From contig CAJNYU010000114.1 of NCBI GenBank assembly GCA_905331475.1, positions 372,001 through 436,000 of the forward strand: 64,000 nt of DNA, in the 5' to 3' direction. Below are positions 32,379 to 45,080 of the stretch, piece after piece; within the stretch, counting starts at the first letter, position 1; every line of letters starts with the position of its first letter. The stretch comes from Rotaria socialis (taxonomy: Eukaryota > Rotifera > Eurotatoria > Philodinida > Philodinidae). The notes under the pieces were generated by a model. It did no database searches, was not told the DNA's origin, and worked only from the letters and a program-made list of their open reading frames with translations. The translations under genes and the position numbers were made by a program.

Positions 32379-32500
32379 TAGAAATAATCTCAATCTAGAA
32401 AATGCATCGACTATCAAAAGTTACATCTAGATACGAAACTTGACCTATAATAAATTATAAATATTGCAGCGTTTTTTAGATATTTCAACTTATAAGCTTA

Positions 32501-32723
32501 CCCAGCTCGAGCGTTACGACCGCCGTAAACGGTCGTATACAACGTCGTATGCGATCGTACACGGTCGTATACAGTATATATTACGACCGTATACGATCGT
32601 ATTTCGCCGTATTTCTTGCCGCCTGAATTACGACCGTAACTCGTCGTGTCGTACACGACGTGTTACGATCAATTACGATCGTCGTAAACGGTAGTAAACG
32701 ATGCCGTCATGCGTTCTGATGGG
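32501..32723. mobile_element. CGTATACG/GATCGTA palindrome element, third locus
   Basis: Starts CCCAGCTCGAGCGTTACGAC and ends ATGCGTTCTGATGGG, decayed inverted termini. The interior is a run of CGTATAC, GATCGTA, ACGACCG and CGTAAACGG words. Flanks are TA and CA, so no clean target duplication. It lies just upstream of the second caspase-like gene. Confidence 0.55.
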
Positions 32724-33335
32724 CATTTAATTGAATTAAAACAATGATTGAAACTACTGAGTAACACGATTTGTTTTTATTGAAAAAGTTTTTTCTTAAA
32801 AATTGTTTTTTTATTATGGATTTTTTTTCATTCAACGATTTACTGGCGAATTGAAATGAATCTTTAGAATTATTTTTGAAGCGTTTCGTTTTATGACTGA
32901 AAAAACGTCAACATTCATGTTGTTCATTTCGGATAAACTTATTTATATCGAGAAATCTCTCCATATCACTAAAAGTGTTCGATAAAAATGCATTACAACA
33001 AAAAGAATTCGTCTCAAGATTCATTTCATCGAAACACCAAACTCTTCAATAATAACGTAACAAAACACAATTCTAGAACATCATTTGACTTCCGCATGAA
33101 TTATCTGACAAAATATTTATAGACGAAAAAACAAATTTGAAAATTTGTTTGAACATAGCTAAATAATGTTCAATTGAAACGAATCTAAATAGAAGAAAAA
33201 AAAACAGATTAATTTTACTTTTATTTTTTTTCTAAAGATGCAATGACAAAAATAATTTTTTGTCAAAAGAAAAGAAAAACTTTACAATGATTCAATATGG
33301 TTTATCACTAATATAAAATCTCACCATTTATTGAA
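32724..33335. other. AT-rich intergenic stretch
   Basis: No reading frame of note, no repeat structure and no RNA gene seen. Confidence 0.4.
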
Positions 33336-33878
33336 TCATAGTGCTTTTAATGATTTTGGCGCATTATATGGTTGTGGAAGGACAGCATTGAACAATTTAT
33401 TAATGCGAGAAGCATGAACATTACTAATATTAGAATCAAGAAAATATTTTACTAATTGCCGACAACATTTGCTTGTTGATATGTTTGTATGACAATGGAG
33501 AGGTTGAACATTGTTACTGTCATTTGATTGAAGTATATCATCGAATATTAATAATTCATCGTCAGTTGAAACTGACGAATTACAATGTGCGCTTAAATCT
33601 GTGCCAAGCTCTGTTGGACTATATTCAGTTTGAGAAATATTGAAATTGGTATTCAAATCAATAATTTCATCTACATCGATTGATTGCTCATGTATTAACT
33701 CTATGTCATCAATAGATTCTTCTTCAACCTGAGACATAGATGTTGTTGGAGACTCGTTTAAAATTGATGTTGGATATTTCTCGTTTATTGTTCGACGGTG
33801 ACGATTGTTTTCTATAGCTCGTCTGCGTTCCAAACGTTTGTCAGCTAGTTCAAGAGCAACTCGAAAGTTTTGATACAT
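33336..33878 (-). CDS. Hypothetical acidic protein
   Basis: A 180-codon frame from ATG to TGA. Residues 1-30 are basic (KRLERRRAIENNRHRR). Residues 40-125 are acidic and low in complexity. Residues 130-175 are better structured, with a CHTNISTSKCCRQLV segment and an FLDSNISNVHASRINKLFN helix ending LPQPYNAPKSLKAL. The last part faintly recalls segments found N-terminal to Tnp2/CACTA-like transposase proteins, where a short helical module precedes a PK-S/TLY motif. No zinc finger or catalytic motif is complete. It may be a short domesticated fragment, or a transposon-derived exon. Confidence 0.4.
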   Translation of the reverse strand: MYQNFRVALELADKRLERRRAIENNRHRRTINEKYPTSILNESPTTSMSQVEEESIDDIELIHEQSIDVDEIIDLNTNFNISQTEYSPTELGTDLSAHCNSSVSTDDELLIFDDILQSNDSNNVQPLHCHTNISTSKCCRQLVKYFLDSNISNVHASRINKLFNAVLPQPYNAPKSLKAL

Positions 33879-34679
33879 ATTTTGAATCGTTTAATACCTC
33901 AAGTGACAAATAATGAAAGCTACATAATCTAAATAACAGAGTTTTGGGATAATGTTAAAAAACTAAGATTAATAGCGTTCAATTTAAAAAAAAGATTAAT
34001 GTTCATGTTTTACATTATTATATAAGATAGAAATACTCGATAGTATTTAATTTATACGTGTAAAAAAAGTGAAAACATCCGATTAGAGTGTGCCGTGGAA
34101 GTGGAGCATGCGTTCAGTATAATCATTAGTGTAGCTATAAATACTAAAGAAAGTAATTAAACTTAGAAATAAATAAAAGATTGCTGTAATTAGCCAGTGG
34201 ATTATATATTAGTTGGACTCTGATTGTAAAGAGAAAAGAATGTACTAACACTAGACGATTAAAATAACTTCCTGTACGTTCAAAATATTTCAGGACTAAA
34301 TCTAAAAGTATATTTTAACTATGTATCATTCGAATTTATTATAGTTTTATACATCGAGTATATGGTAAACTTATTATGTATTTGGTTTAATTTAATCCTG
34401 GTTAAAATTCTTTTATATTTTATATTCGTAATCTCATTGTTTTCTCTCCTATATTTTTTTTTCTTCATGATATTTTTTTATTCTTTTTTTGCCTGTCTTG
34501 TCAAACGTTTCCTATTCGTCATTCGTAATACCACTAAACATTGCAGCCATATTCAGAGATCATACGTTCGATGATATCACGTCCTCTATAAATCTCAACA
34601 GAAACAATAGATCATAACAAAATTTTTTAGCCTTTGTCTGTGATAATTGTAATTTCTTCTGTAATAGATGCAAACGATG

Positions 34680-34780
34680 AAACTACGACCGTATACGACC
34701 GTCGTTTACAGCTGACGTTTGCGGTAGTCGTAAACGACCACGGTGGAAAGTCGTATACGGTCGTGGCTTTTCGACCTGGG
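34680..34780. mobile_element. CGTATACG-type element, truncated
   Basis: About 100 bp of CGACCGTATACG, GTCGTTTAC and GTCGTATACGG words ending TTTTCGACCTGGG with TA to the right. The CCC left end is not found, so the copy is truncated or badly decayed. 33879-34679 holds nothing else I can name. Confidence 0.5.
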
Positions 34781-37240
34781 TACTTAATTCGATCAGTCTG
34801 TCCGTTGATGAATCTTATGTTTATGTTATATTTATTATATTATGAACAAGAATAGTATCTAAAATTTTGAGTCGCCTTCAAACCATCGCGAGATCGAATA
34901 TAATGAGTATCAAAGAAAGAGATAGATTCATGAAGGTGTGGATGTGAAACTTCTTTTCATACACAGCTCACACCCACACTCCCCCATGGCTGATTGGCAT
35001 ATAAGAATAGTTACTGAATAAGGAGCAAAATTTTGTACATCATTGAATAAAATCGCAAGCCCACCCACAAATTTACATAGAATAGTTCTTAATTTGTTCT
35101 TTCTTTCATCACTCTACTACTCATATGTGTCTAGTGAAATAATAGAGATATGGTTCAATCTTTCTAATAATTTACTCACATACGAACAAAATTTTGAAAT
35201 AAATACCGTGCTGTTGTTGGACGAAATTCTTACTACCAACATTATTGTCTTTTTTTTGATGGCTTGTTATCTGCATTTTACGATAGGACAACATTCTTTC
35301 TATTTTATTTCTGTGTACTCTAGCTGCTTTTTTTCATTCTTTTATAAACGGCTAAAAATATTAATTCTAGTGATAAGAAGTGTCTATAGAAATACTAAAA
35401 TATTCAGTAGATGAGTTGACGACGGGTGATCATCAAGCGAAGAAATTCTTAATTCTATAAAATTTATTTTGCTACGATTTCGAGGTGGTTTCTGTAAAAA
35501 AAGTCTATGCTCGAACTTTCGACTATTCATTTGGCCAATAAACTAGCATTCTTCCTTTAAAAATATTCGAAATCTATATAAAATTAAAATATAAATCAAA
35601 TCAATAGACTTATACCGCGATTCGATACGTGATTGTATCTCTCACTGAAAACAAGAGAGTGGCATCCTGACTGGGCCCACGAGAAGTCGTCCCTATTTTT
35701 CCATCTTTTTTCGTCGCATACAAAATAGAAAAAAGGATTTCTCATTCTTAATGCAACTACTTTCTCACAATAAATTTTGGGAATTGATTTAATTTCTTCT
35801 CTTGCTCTTCTCATCATAGCTTCGAGTTTCTTCAACAAGTACTTTGCTCGGTTGAGATACTATACGTAATTGGTTGTGAGCAATATGTTCACGGCGAACG
35901 TATTAATTGTCAATAGATAAACTTAATGTACTTGAACAATCTCTGTTTCTACACCTTCATCCGACACTGTTTTTTTGTTTATGCGTTTAACCGTGTATTG
36001 AACATCCAAAACATTCAAAATTTGCTTATTCCGTTCACTGGTTGTAAATCAAAATATTTTCTGGTAGCAACAACGTGCAATGAATATATGAATAAACCTC
36101 ATATTGTTTCCATACCTTTTTTCCATTCACTAGATCCACCACATTAATAAGAATGATGCCAAAATTGTCACTCCCATACTAGTTGTATACATCATTTTCG
36201 ATCACTAATAGGAATCATCTTTAGAGTGGGACGAGTTGCAGATAGATTTTTTTCTCTTTATGTGACGAATTAAGAGAGAATTAAATTTTTTATGGGACGA
36301 AAAAAGAGACAAATATGGACAAATTCTTGTGGGCCCAATCAAGAGTAGACCCATGTTTTGAATCACTTTACATTGTGGAAAAAAATATTTGGTTTTGAAT
36401 TCTTTCATTCTACGTACAAACATTACTTTTATTTTCTATTTTAGGTGAAGTTTCGTTCATCGGTAAGCGAAATGCTAACTCTGCAAATATATTTCACTTA
36501 TTTTGAGATATTTTTCTTTTTCTGTATTTTATAAATGATGGATTTGAGCACAGAGAAGAAAGTTTTTGCAAGGTTACGTTTCTTTTTGGTACATTGTACA
36601 GTGAGATAAAATAGATGAGCTACAGTAAAACAAAATTTCTGAGAAAGCGAGCCAAGATAATTTTCAAGTGCTACACCATTTCGTAGGAGCATTTCAACAT
36701 ACTAGAAGACAAATTTCCTTGCTTACCTGGATGAATTGAGAAGAAAAGATTCAGTCATTTCTTTTTCATTTTATCTGTCTTCACATCTCAAAAGCAAAAC
36801 AAGAAAAAAAAACCATGCTGATAAAAATTTGACACCTTGCGATAATAAATGTAGTTCAATCAAATAAATATTTTATAAGGCATGGTGTTTGTACGATTGT
36901 CACATTACAAAATAAAAACTATTTTGTTGCATCTGTCTAATAAGTAGTAGATAATAAAAATGTGCATTTGTGATAGTTCTCACACATCAATGAACATAGC
37001 GAAACTATGATGCGTAAAATCAATGGAGGTATTTTCGATTGGACTGCTATCCAGCGCCCTCTCTATCAATGTCTGTGTGCGTTCGTGCAAAGTTCTGCAA
37101 TGACAATTGAATATGTTCTCTGTGCCTGCATATTTAGTAATACAACGCTAAATATTTTTTCTGACTTAACCTCCGCTCCATTGTTTATTACTTATGTATT
37201 TCATATTTATAGATTTAATATAGTGTAAAATATTTTATTC
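34781..37240. other. 2.4 kb without a firm gene
   Basis: Frames at 35043-35414 (plus) and 35596-35838 (minus) are open but lack family motifs. The latter starts with a Lys/Arg/Glu-rich helix. A CACACCCACAC run lies near 34968. The interval just before 37241 should contain the atlastin promoter. Confidence 0.35.
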
Positions 37241-39504
37241 ATGCACCAACAATCACCAACAGCAGGGCCTGTGCAAATTGTAACAATCACTCCCGATCAT
37301 AAATTTATACTCGATGAAAAAAAATTAAAAGAAATTTTATATCATAGACGAGCACAAGGAAAAAAAGTAACGACAACAAAAATTAATTATTTCAGATTTA
37401 ATTGAATTATTTTATTTCTGTTAGATTTCCCTTGTTTCTATAGCTGGAGATTTTCGTAAAGGAAAATCTTTTATGCTTGATTTTTTCCTTCGTTATTTAC
37501 GAGCAAAAGTAAATATAGCTAGAGAGCAATTCAGAATTTGATTATAAATTAAAAATGTGAATATTTAGAATCAAAAAGAATGGATCGGCAAAGAAAGTGA
37601 ACCATTAAAAGGATTCGACTGGCGTGGAGGTGCTGGCCGTCATACAACCGGAATGATTATGTGGAGTGAACCATTTATTATGTCATTGCCAAATGGTGAA
37701 GAAGTAAGTATTTTAATTTCGAATAAAAAATTAAATTAATCTTTTCTTTCACCTGTTCTCAAGATTGCAGTTCTACTGATGGATACTCAAGGGACATTTG
37801 ATTCAAATTCGACTGTATTTGAAAATGCATTCATATTTGCATTAACATTACTTGTTAGTAGTGTAACTGTTTATAATATAATGCATAATTTACAAGAAGA
37901 CAATTTACAACATTTATCATTCTTTGCTGAATATGGCGTTTTAGCACTTGACGCTTATCATACATCTCCGTTTCAGGTTTATTTTTGTTTGAAAATAAAA
38001 TAAAGAAATAAATTAATGTTTTTCTAGCAATTAACATTTCTTGTACGCGATTGGCAATTTGAATATGAAACACCATATGGTTTTCATGGCGGAGAAGAAG
38101 TCTTAACAAATCGTCTTCAGGTAGAGAATAAGAAGTAAAAAATACTTTATGAATTCATTGATGTTTGTTTAATTGATATAAGATCCGACCAAATCAGCAT
38201 CATGATCTAGAACTAGTACGCTCTCGTTTACGTCAATGTTTTCGTAAGGTCAATTGTTTTCTAATGCCACATCCTGGTCTTAAAGTTACAAATCGACGTG
38301 AATTCGATGGACGATTAGAAGGTTTAAAATGCGATTCTGATTTATTTCTTCTGTTGTATTATTATTTTTCCTTCAATTTAGATATTGAAAAAGACTTCAA
38401 AACACAATTGCAATCATTGATACCAGAACTTTTCCGATCGGACAATGCAAATTTTGTCAAAGAAATCAATGGAGAACAGATCACATCTACGCAATTATTT
38501 GAATACTTTAGAGTAAGTCGAAAAAAGTAATTAGTATACATTCAATGTTTTTCATAAGATGAAACCTTGATCATCTTGACATAAAAATAGAATGAAGAAT
38601 GTTTGCTTTTTTGTCTCTTTAGACTTATTGTGCTGTATTCGCCTCGGGGGAATTACCATCACCAAAAGCTATGCTAGAAGTACGTACATACATCTATTGC
38701 AATCGACAATTCTTTACTGTCTTATGACGATTCTTTTTTATTCTTCTCAATAATTTTAGGCGACAGCTGAAGCCAATAATCTAGCTGCCAAAGCTGTATC
38801 AAAAGAATTTTATACACGTGCAATGGAACAAGTAAGCAAAAAACATTAAATTTTCTCACTATTTATCAAATATATATTTCGGTTTTGAATAGCACTGTGG
38901 TGGTGATCGTCCCTATATTCATCCCAATCAATTAGATGCACTTCATCAAGAAGTTTATCGTCAGTCAATTGAAAAATTTCGTTGCGCTCGTAAAATGGGT
39001 GGCGAAGAAATGTCACAAACTTATCTGCAAGACTTAGAAAATGAATTAGCTGAACAATATTGTAAGAAGGCGAAAACGTTCATACATGTATCTTATGTTT
39101 ATTTTATTTCTAGCTAATTATAAAAAACATAACGATTCAAAAAATGTCTTTGCATTCAGTCGTACACCAACAACATTTATCTCGTGCATGGTTTTATGCT
39201 ATATAATAGCTGGTCTACTCGAAGCAATATGGCTCGGAGGAATTAACTTTATATTTATGTTTGCATTTTGGCTTTGCTTTGTGTTACTATCTATGTGGTT
39301 ATATACAAAATATTCAGGAGACCATGCAGAAATCGGAGAATATATTGACTATTTTGCTGATGTTATATGGATTCATGTAAGAGAGAAAAACAGCTAAACT
39401 AATTTGAAAAAAATCTTTTTTCTTAATAGGGCTTTCATCCTGTTTATTCAAGATGTATACGTTCAGCAATGCGCTCCGTACTGGGACATACGAAACTGGA
39501 ATAA
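37241..39504 (+). CDS. ATL: Atlastin-like GTPase (ER membrane fusion)
   Basis: Twelve exons give a continuous 518-residue product: 37241-37366, 37425-37508, 37569-37703, 37764-37976, 38028-38120, 38183-38321, 38382-38512, 38623-38679, 38760-38831, 38893-39061, 39114-39376, 39430-39504. All introns are GT-AG and their phases agree. The GB1/RHD3 GTPase motifs are in order: P-loop GDFRKGKS (residues 50-57), a switch region with RTTG-type HTTGMIMWSE, G3 DTQG (122-125) and G4 RDW (193-195). A helical middle domain follows, then two close hydrophobic segments (about 428-475) forming the ER hairpin, then an amphipathic tail. Human atlastins have GAFRKGKS; here the second residue is Asp. Atlastins fuse ER tubules. 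Length fits the family (about 540). Confidence 0.92.
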
Positions 39505-42500
39505 ATTTAAAACATGTTGTGCTAATAATCCAACTTGTCATTTTTTGTTTTTTCTATTCTCATTTGTATTTTGACACTCGCGGTTTTATTTTTGTTTTTA
39601 AAACTTCTAATCTCTTATTAAGATATGTATGTATAGAACAAGAAACGTGTTTCGAGAGTTATTTAGTTTGAACAGTGGAAGCAGCACACAGGCAATGCTG
39701 GTTACTGTAGTTTTTCTTTCTTTTTTCTTTTTGGTTTAAATTTGTTTGTCGTGTGCATTTTTCATTTTCTGATCTTTTAAAAATATGTAAGATGCAAATA
39801 AAGATGGAAAAATGGTTTAGCCTATTTAAAATATATAAACAACGTTTTTGCTAGGGAAGTCTCGTCTTAGTAAGTAACTAAGAATAGCTGTTTTCTTTTC
39901 TTTTTTTTTATGATAATTAGGTTAGTAATTATTTTTTGTTTTTGAATTAATTGGATTAAACATACACTCAAGAATATATAATTGTTTTAAGCGCTGACGT
40001 CAATGTAGAAAAAGACGAAAACACTAATAAAGTATCATCGGACTGTAGGCGAGCAGGAAATTAGTCTGCTATAAATATTTCAACCATGAACATGAACTAT
40101 GTAAATCTTTCGTTTTCTTCTCTAATTTTGACTAATGCATCGTGTTCATATTGTCTATGATGAAAAGAAATGTTATCAGTTGTTACAGGTTATTCGATTA
40201 ATAATATTCAATTATGATTTATTGTGAATTAATGTTGTATTACATGTCATAGTTAATGTGTAGACAAGACTAATTTGAGAACATGTGTTTAGCAGTCAAT
40301 CACAATATTGGGATTGCTGCTAAAGAAGTGAACAACTATTGAGAATATATCAAACGCGGTTTTCTCCTATTGTCTAGATTTCGACTTGATGCCTAATTTA
40401 TTGTTGCTTGATCAAATTATCATGCCAAACCATTTTTTCATCCGATTATAGTAGTATTATAGTCATTCGCTTCATCGATAATGATTTTATATGTAAAATA
40501 TATAAACTAATTGAACTATATTTTTTTTCTATCCAACAGAGACAGAGCGAGAGAGAGAGCAACTCAAGTTTGAGGTTTTCCTCATTAGTACTGCTCTTTG
40601 ATTATGTAAACAATGTTCCAAGAGTAGCCGTCAAGGTTATGCACAAAACCTCGATAAAATCAATTTATAATGATGAAAAGAAAGTTGGCCAAGAAAAACT
40701 CTGAATAAAAATGACATTTTATTAAACACTTATTACAATTACATTGATAACATAGAAAAAAGGCACTGAAGTACGCCGATTTTTGCTTTTGGGAACATTT
40801 TCTACGATAGCACCGTGAGAAAAAAAAGGTTTCATTTGATTAGCTGCACTCTTGTCAGTTCATGCCTGCTAAACAATGAATGGCTTGAACGAAAACAAAA
40901 AGAAAAAGAAATAACTTTCTTTGAGACACCACACCAAATCTTCTTCCAGAGAACTAGACATTACAACTTAGCGTGTTCATTTTGAATAGAAAGCATACAT
41001 AGATTTATTATGTTGGACAAAGCTCCGGATAATAAGATATATTATTATAGAAAACTGAAGAATATCATTTGAATTATTCATATTCTTGCTTATCTAGCGA
41101 ACTTTTAGGACATCTTGCATTTCAAGAACTCAATGTTATTTAATTCAAAGATTATTCTCGAATATCAACGTATTCAATAGAATAGTCTTGTGACCTTGAA
41201 AATGATAATAAGTAAAGAAAATCTTTTTCTATACGATTATAAACGTGTGCTTTTTTTTTCGGCACAATATGATCTAAATCGATTATATATTATTCGTTAA
41301 TTTGCTATTTTATACGATGTACTAATGATCTTATAATCGAACATTACAGCTATTTACATATTATAGAGTATTATTGAGCAATAAAAACATTTTGAGAAAG
41401 ATTTTTTTTAATCTTTATTTCAATGGGATTTTGCTTCGAACTCGAATTATTCGCACTAGGGAGTTTATTTTGTTAATAACAATAGTATTTGTTGATGAAA
41501 ATAATATTAACTCTGGTCGTGGAACATTAGATTGCTAGTTTCTTATGGTATTATTGATTTTCTTTTGTTATTTTTATATGTGACGCTCTTTCAGGTTCAA
41601 TAAATAGCAAAACAACAAAAAACGATAATAAATTGAGCTTATTTTAGATTTCTATTAACAATTTAAGGTAATTAAAAAAGAATGCTTGTAGGATGCGCCA
41701 TTTCCAAATGACCATCTTTGATCATTTCGTTGAGGATTATTTTCAAAAAGAAAATCTACATAAATTATTGAACCGATAAGAAGCGTTCGTGTCGTTCACA
41801 TATTTCACCGAGTGGAAAATTACTGTAATAGATCATGTTTATGGTCGGCTTGAACAATAGTATTATTAAGTTAAAGAACAAAATTTGTTTTCTATTGAAA
41901 ATATTTTATCTGGAAAGAGACACGAAAACCCTATTAATCCTAATCTCTTCAATGAACAAGATAGCCTAGTTTTATCTAGAAGATCATATAGTAAATGTTG
42001 ATATAATCGCATGATTAATATAAATAGATATAATTCGAAATTAGAAGGACTTCTATAGAAGTAGTTCCTCCTTTTTTTCTATGCTCTGATGATTTTTCTA
42101 TAGAACTAATAGAAACAAATATCTACATCACGAGTTAGTATGCGACATGTCTAAAGCATTATTTTCGAAAGCAGTGCCTGTCGGACAAGATGAGGAAATG
42201 ATGAATACTAATAGAACGAAAGAAAAAAAAACTTTAAATATTTGTCAGGTTTTCTGATTCACCATTTTTTTCTTCTTAGTTATCTCTCTCTCTCTCTCTC
42301 ACTCTGTCAACTGGCGAAAAGTATCCATAGGTGATTGAATCATCATGTTTTGTCAATAGAGCTCTTCGTTTTTTCATTTCGGTTTCCACGCATAGCTTAA
42401 CAGAGTTGACATATTTGCACTATTTCATTGTTTTTTTCTTTTCGTATTAAAGAAACTTATCTAAATAGTTTCGATTATTCCCCGGTATGCGTAGTCAGCT

Positions 42501-45080
42501 TTTTTCTATTTAGTTCTTCAATCAATGTTTATAAAAGCAAACGTTTTAGGTCGTAATACATTTTCTCATTCATCTGTTTAATTCTTCGCCTACTGAAATG
42601 CATATTTAATAAAAACACACAATCACGTGCAGTCATTTAGATCCTTAGTGTTAGACATTCATTACTTTGAGTAACCAACGTGGTCCCTTTCTCTTTTGAG
42701 TTACTCGTACTGCCCCACAATCATACGGCTACATCCGTCAGTATTACATCGCAATTTGACAATTTTCTTTTTGCTGTTTTTCTGTCACCACTACATCAGT
42801 ATTCTGTTAGCGCTGGCGTTCTGTTGTTGTTGTCGTCAGGTTCGCATTACATGTCGAGTATAGAAAAGAAGACGAAAAAAACGCCCGAGGAAAAGAGAGC
42901 GAGAAAAAAATAAGAGAAAAGAATCGACAAGACAACACAACTAAGATGACGCAGACTTAGAGCAACAAAGGAATACTGGAATAGTGTTGATACGATATGA
43001 GACAAAAGAGAATGGAAGAATGAGCTTTTGTTTTCCTCTTATTATTTTTTTTTCATATTGGCTCGACAAATAATAATAACTTGACAACGTTGCGTAAGTA
43101 TTTGCTTTTAGCTGTTTTTTTATTCATTAATTCTAGAAATTTAATTTTATCCTTTCAGACAGTATCAGAAATAATCATGTTTCTCGAAGATAGAGTGATA
43201 AAAGTTCACCTGTAGAAACAAAAAACAATCCTATTCTTTCACTTATTTTTTATTAGTTTTAATAATCACTAAGATAATACCTAGCACGAACACATGAATA
43301 TATATATATATATATATATATAGCACTCTTGACATAAAAAACCTAGCCGCTCAATTTATTACCATATTAATGGAATCGTTCGTTACATATCATGGACCAA
43401 AAGTGTCTATCTAGTTAGTATCGGTACTAGTTCATTCCAATTAACACATATTTCTCTGAAAATTATAGAAATTATTTCAGACATCCATGTTCTATTAAAA
43501 AATATAATTGAATACTTCTTCCTTCTTCTTCTTCTTTTTCTTTATTAATAGTAAGCTAGTATAAGCATACTATAATTGATAGGCGTGATTATATTAAATG
43601 TTTTCAGATAAAATAATTTAACTGTTAAAAATAGTTTTGTTAGTTAAAATCTTTGCATTGCCCATATTTAACGAAATCTTCTCTCTATTGAATCTAATTT
43701 TTAATGTAAATTTATAAATACTCATTATAAATACATAGAGATAGGAACGTACATTCATCTAACTTTTATGAAAATAGAAAATTTTATAATCTTGTCGTTA
43801 TAGAGAAGATTTCCGCATCCAGAGACTATTATTGGAAGATATAACTACAAAAAAAAACGTTCACGCGATTATAGTTATTGTTTGCATTATGTTGACGCTG
43901 ACTTCATTCTCATGAAAGGGTATCAAATTGTTTTTTATATTCATGCAATAATATTAACATTGATGCTGTGCTGATGCATTTGATTCAAGCCTTTGTAATT
44001 CAGGAAAATATAAGTTGAGCACCAGATGGGCGAATATTTTATATCGTTGGTTTGAATCTAGGTTATCATTCATAGGTCTCCTATTGTGGCCTTGACATTC
44101 ATCATTTAACGCCATCTGGAAGTTTATTCTTTTCAGTTCTTTAATTTTCTCAATCGAATTCGGACTTTGTTTGAATTCATCAGTTGCTATTTTAAATCTA
44201 ACGAGTTGAATAAATTGAAATTTCTAGCGACATCTATAAATTATCGTTATATATATGCACTCTTTGAATATGTTATCTGAATAAAAATATGGATTATCTC
44301 TGAGTTTTGGATCGTTTTAATTTAACAAAATGCTTCTTTTTTTTTATCGATACGAACGATGATATGACTTCATTTAAAACAAAAATTTGTTTTTATTTAC
44401 TTAACTCACTGAGTTTTCTATCGTTTATTCTCGACAAAGTCAGTATTTTTCATTAAAAATTAATGAGATTTTTCTGGTCGGAATAATAACTATGTATTTA
44501 TATTCTTTTTAAAGATATCGTCTTTCGTTATCCAAATTTCTTGAGTTGATATGTATTGTCTGTCGTAGTTAATCGATGAACAAACATATGTGTTTGACTC
44601 AAAACATTATCAAAACGATATTTTTGCGTTTTATAATCTACATTTATTTGCCTCGTCTAATATTTTTTGTCCCCTATTAATGTATTCTTTATGTTTTTGG
44701 TCGAGCTTTCCCCTTCCTACTTTTCTTCAGCAAATACACAGACACACACACTCACGCACGCAGGTTTTTTTTTATTCTTTTCTTTCTGTGGCAGGTACAT
44801 AAGCATCCGCAGAATATACCAGCAGAAACTACTAGACAAGTAGTTATGAAAAAAAAGACGTTGTGGTTCAGTTTTCTTCGGCTCCTAATATTTTATCAAA
44901 GAGTTTTTTCTTTTTATTCTAGGTTTTGTTTATTTTTGTTTGTTTGTCGCCCCTATTCTCTATTAATATGCTGCGTCGAACAGTGATTTTCTAGTCCAAT
45001 TTTTCTTTCAACAGTAATATACATACATACATATATTTATATATATATATATATATATATCTATAAATATATATATTATA
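39505..45080. other. 5.6-kb stretch with no recognisable gene
   Basis: Contains the atlastin 3' end, CT (about 42280-42300) and TA (about 43298-43322 and 45035-45075) microsatellites, and scattered short frames (for example 40408-40704 and 42680-42913) without domains. The TA tract abuts the start of the zinc-finger gene. The sequence may hold its promoter, 5' untranslated exons and enhancers, but nothing can be assigned by eye. Confidence 0.4.

Noticed and set aside
40408..42913. Plus-strand frames of 77-98 codons
   Set aside because: No motif, no splice context and AT-rich composition typical of intergenic sequence here.
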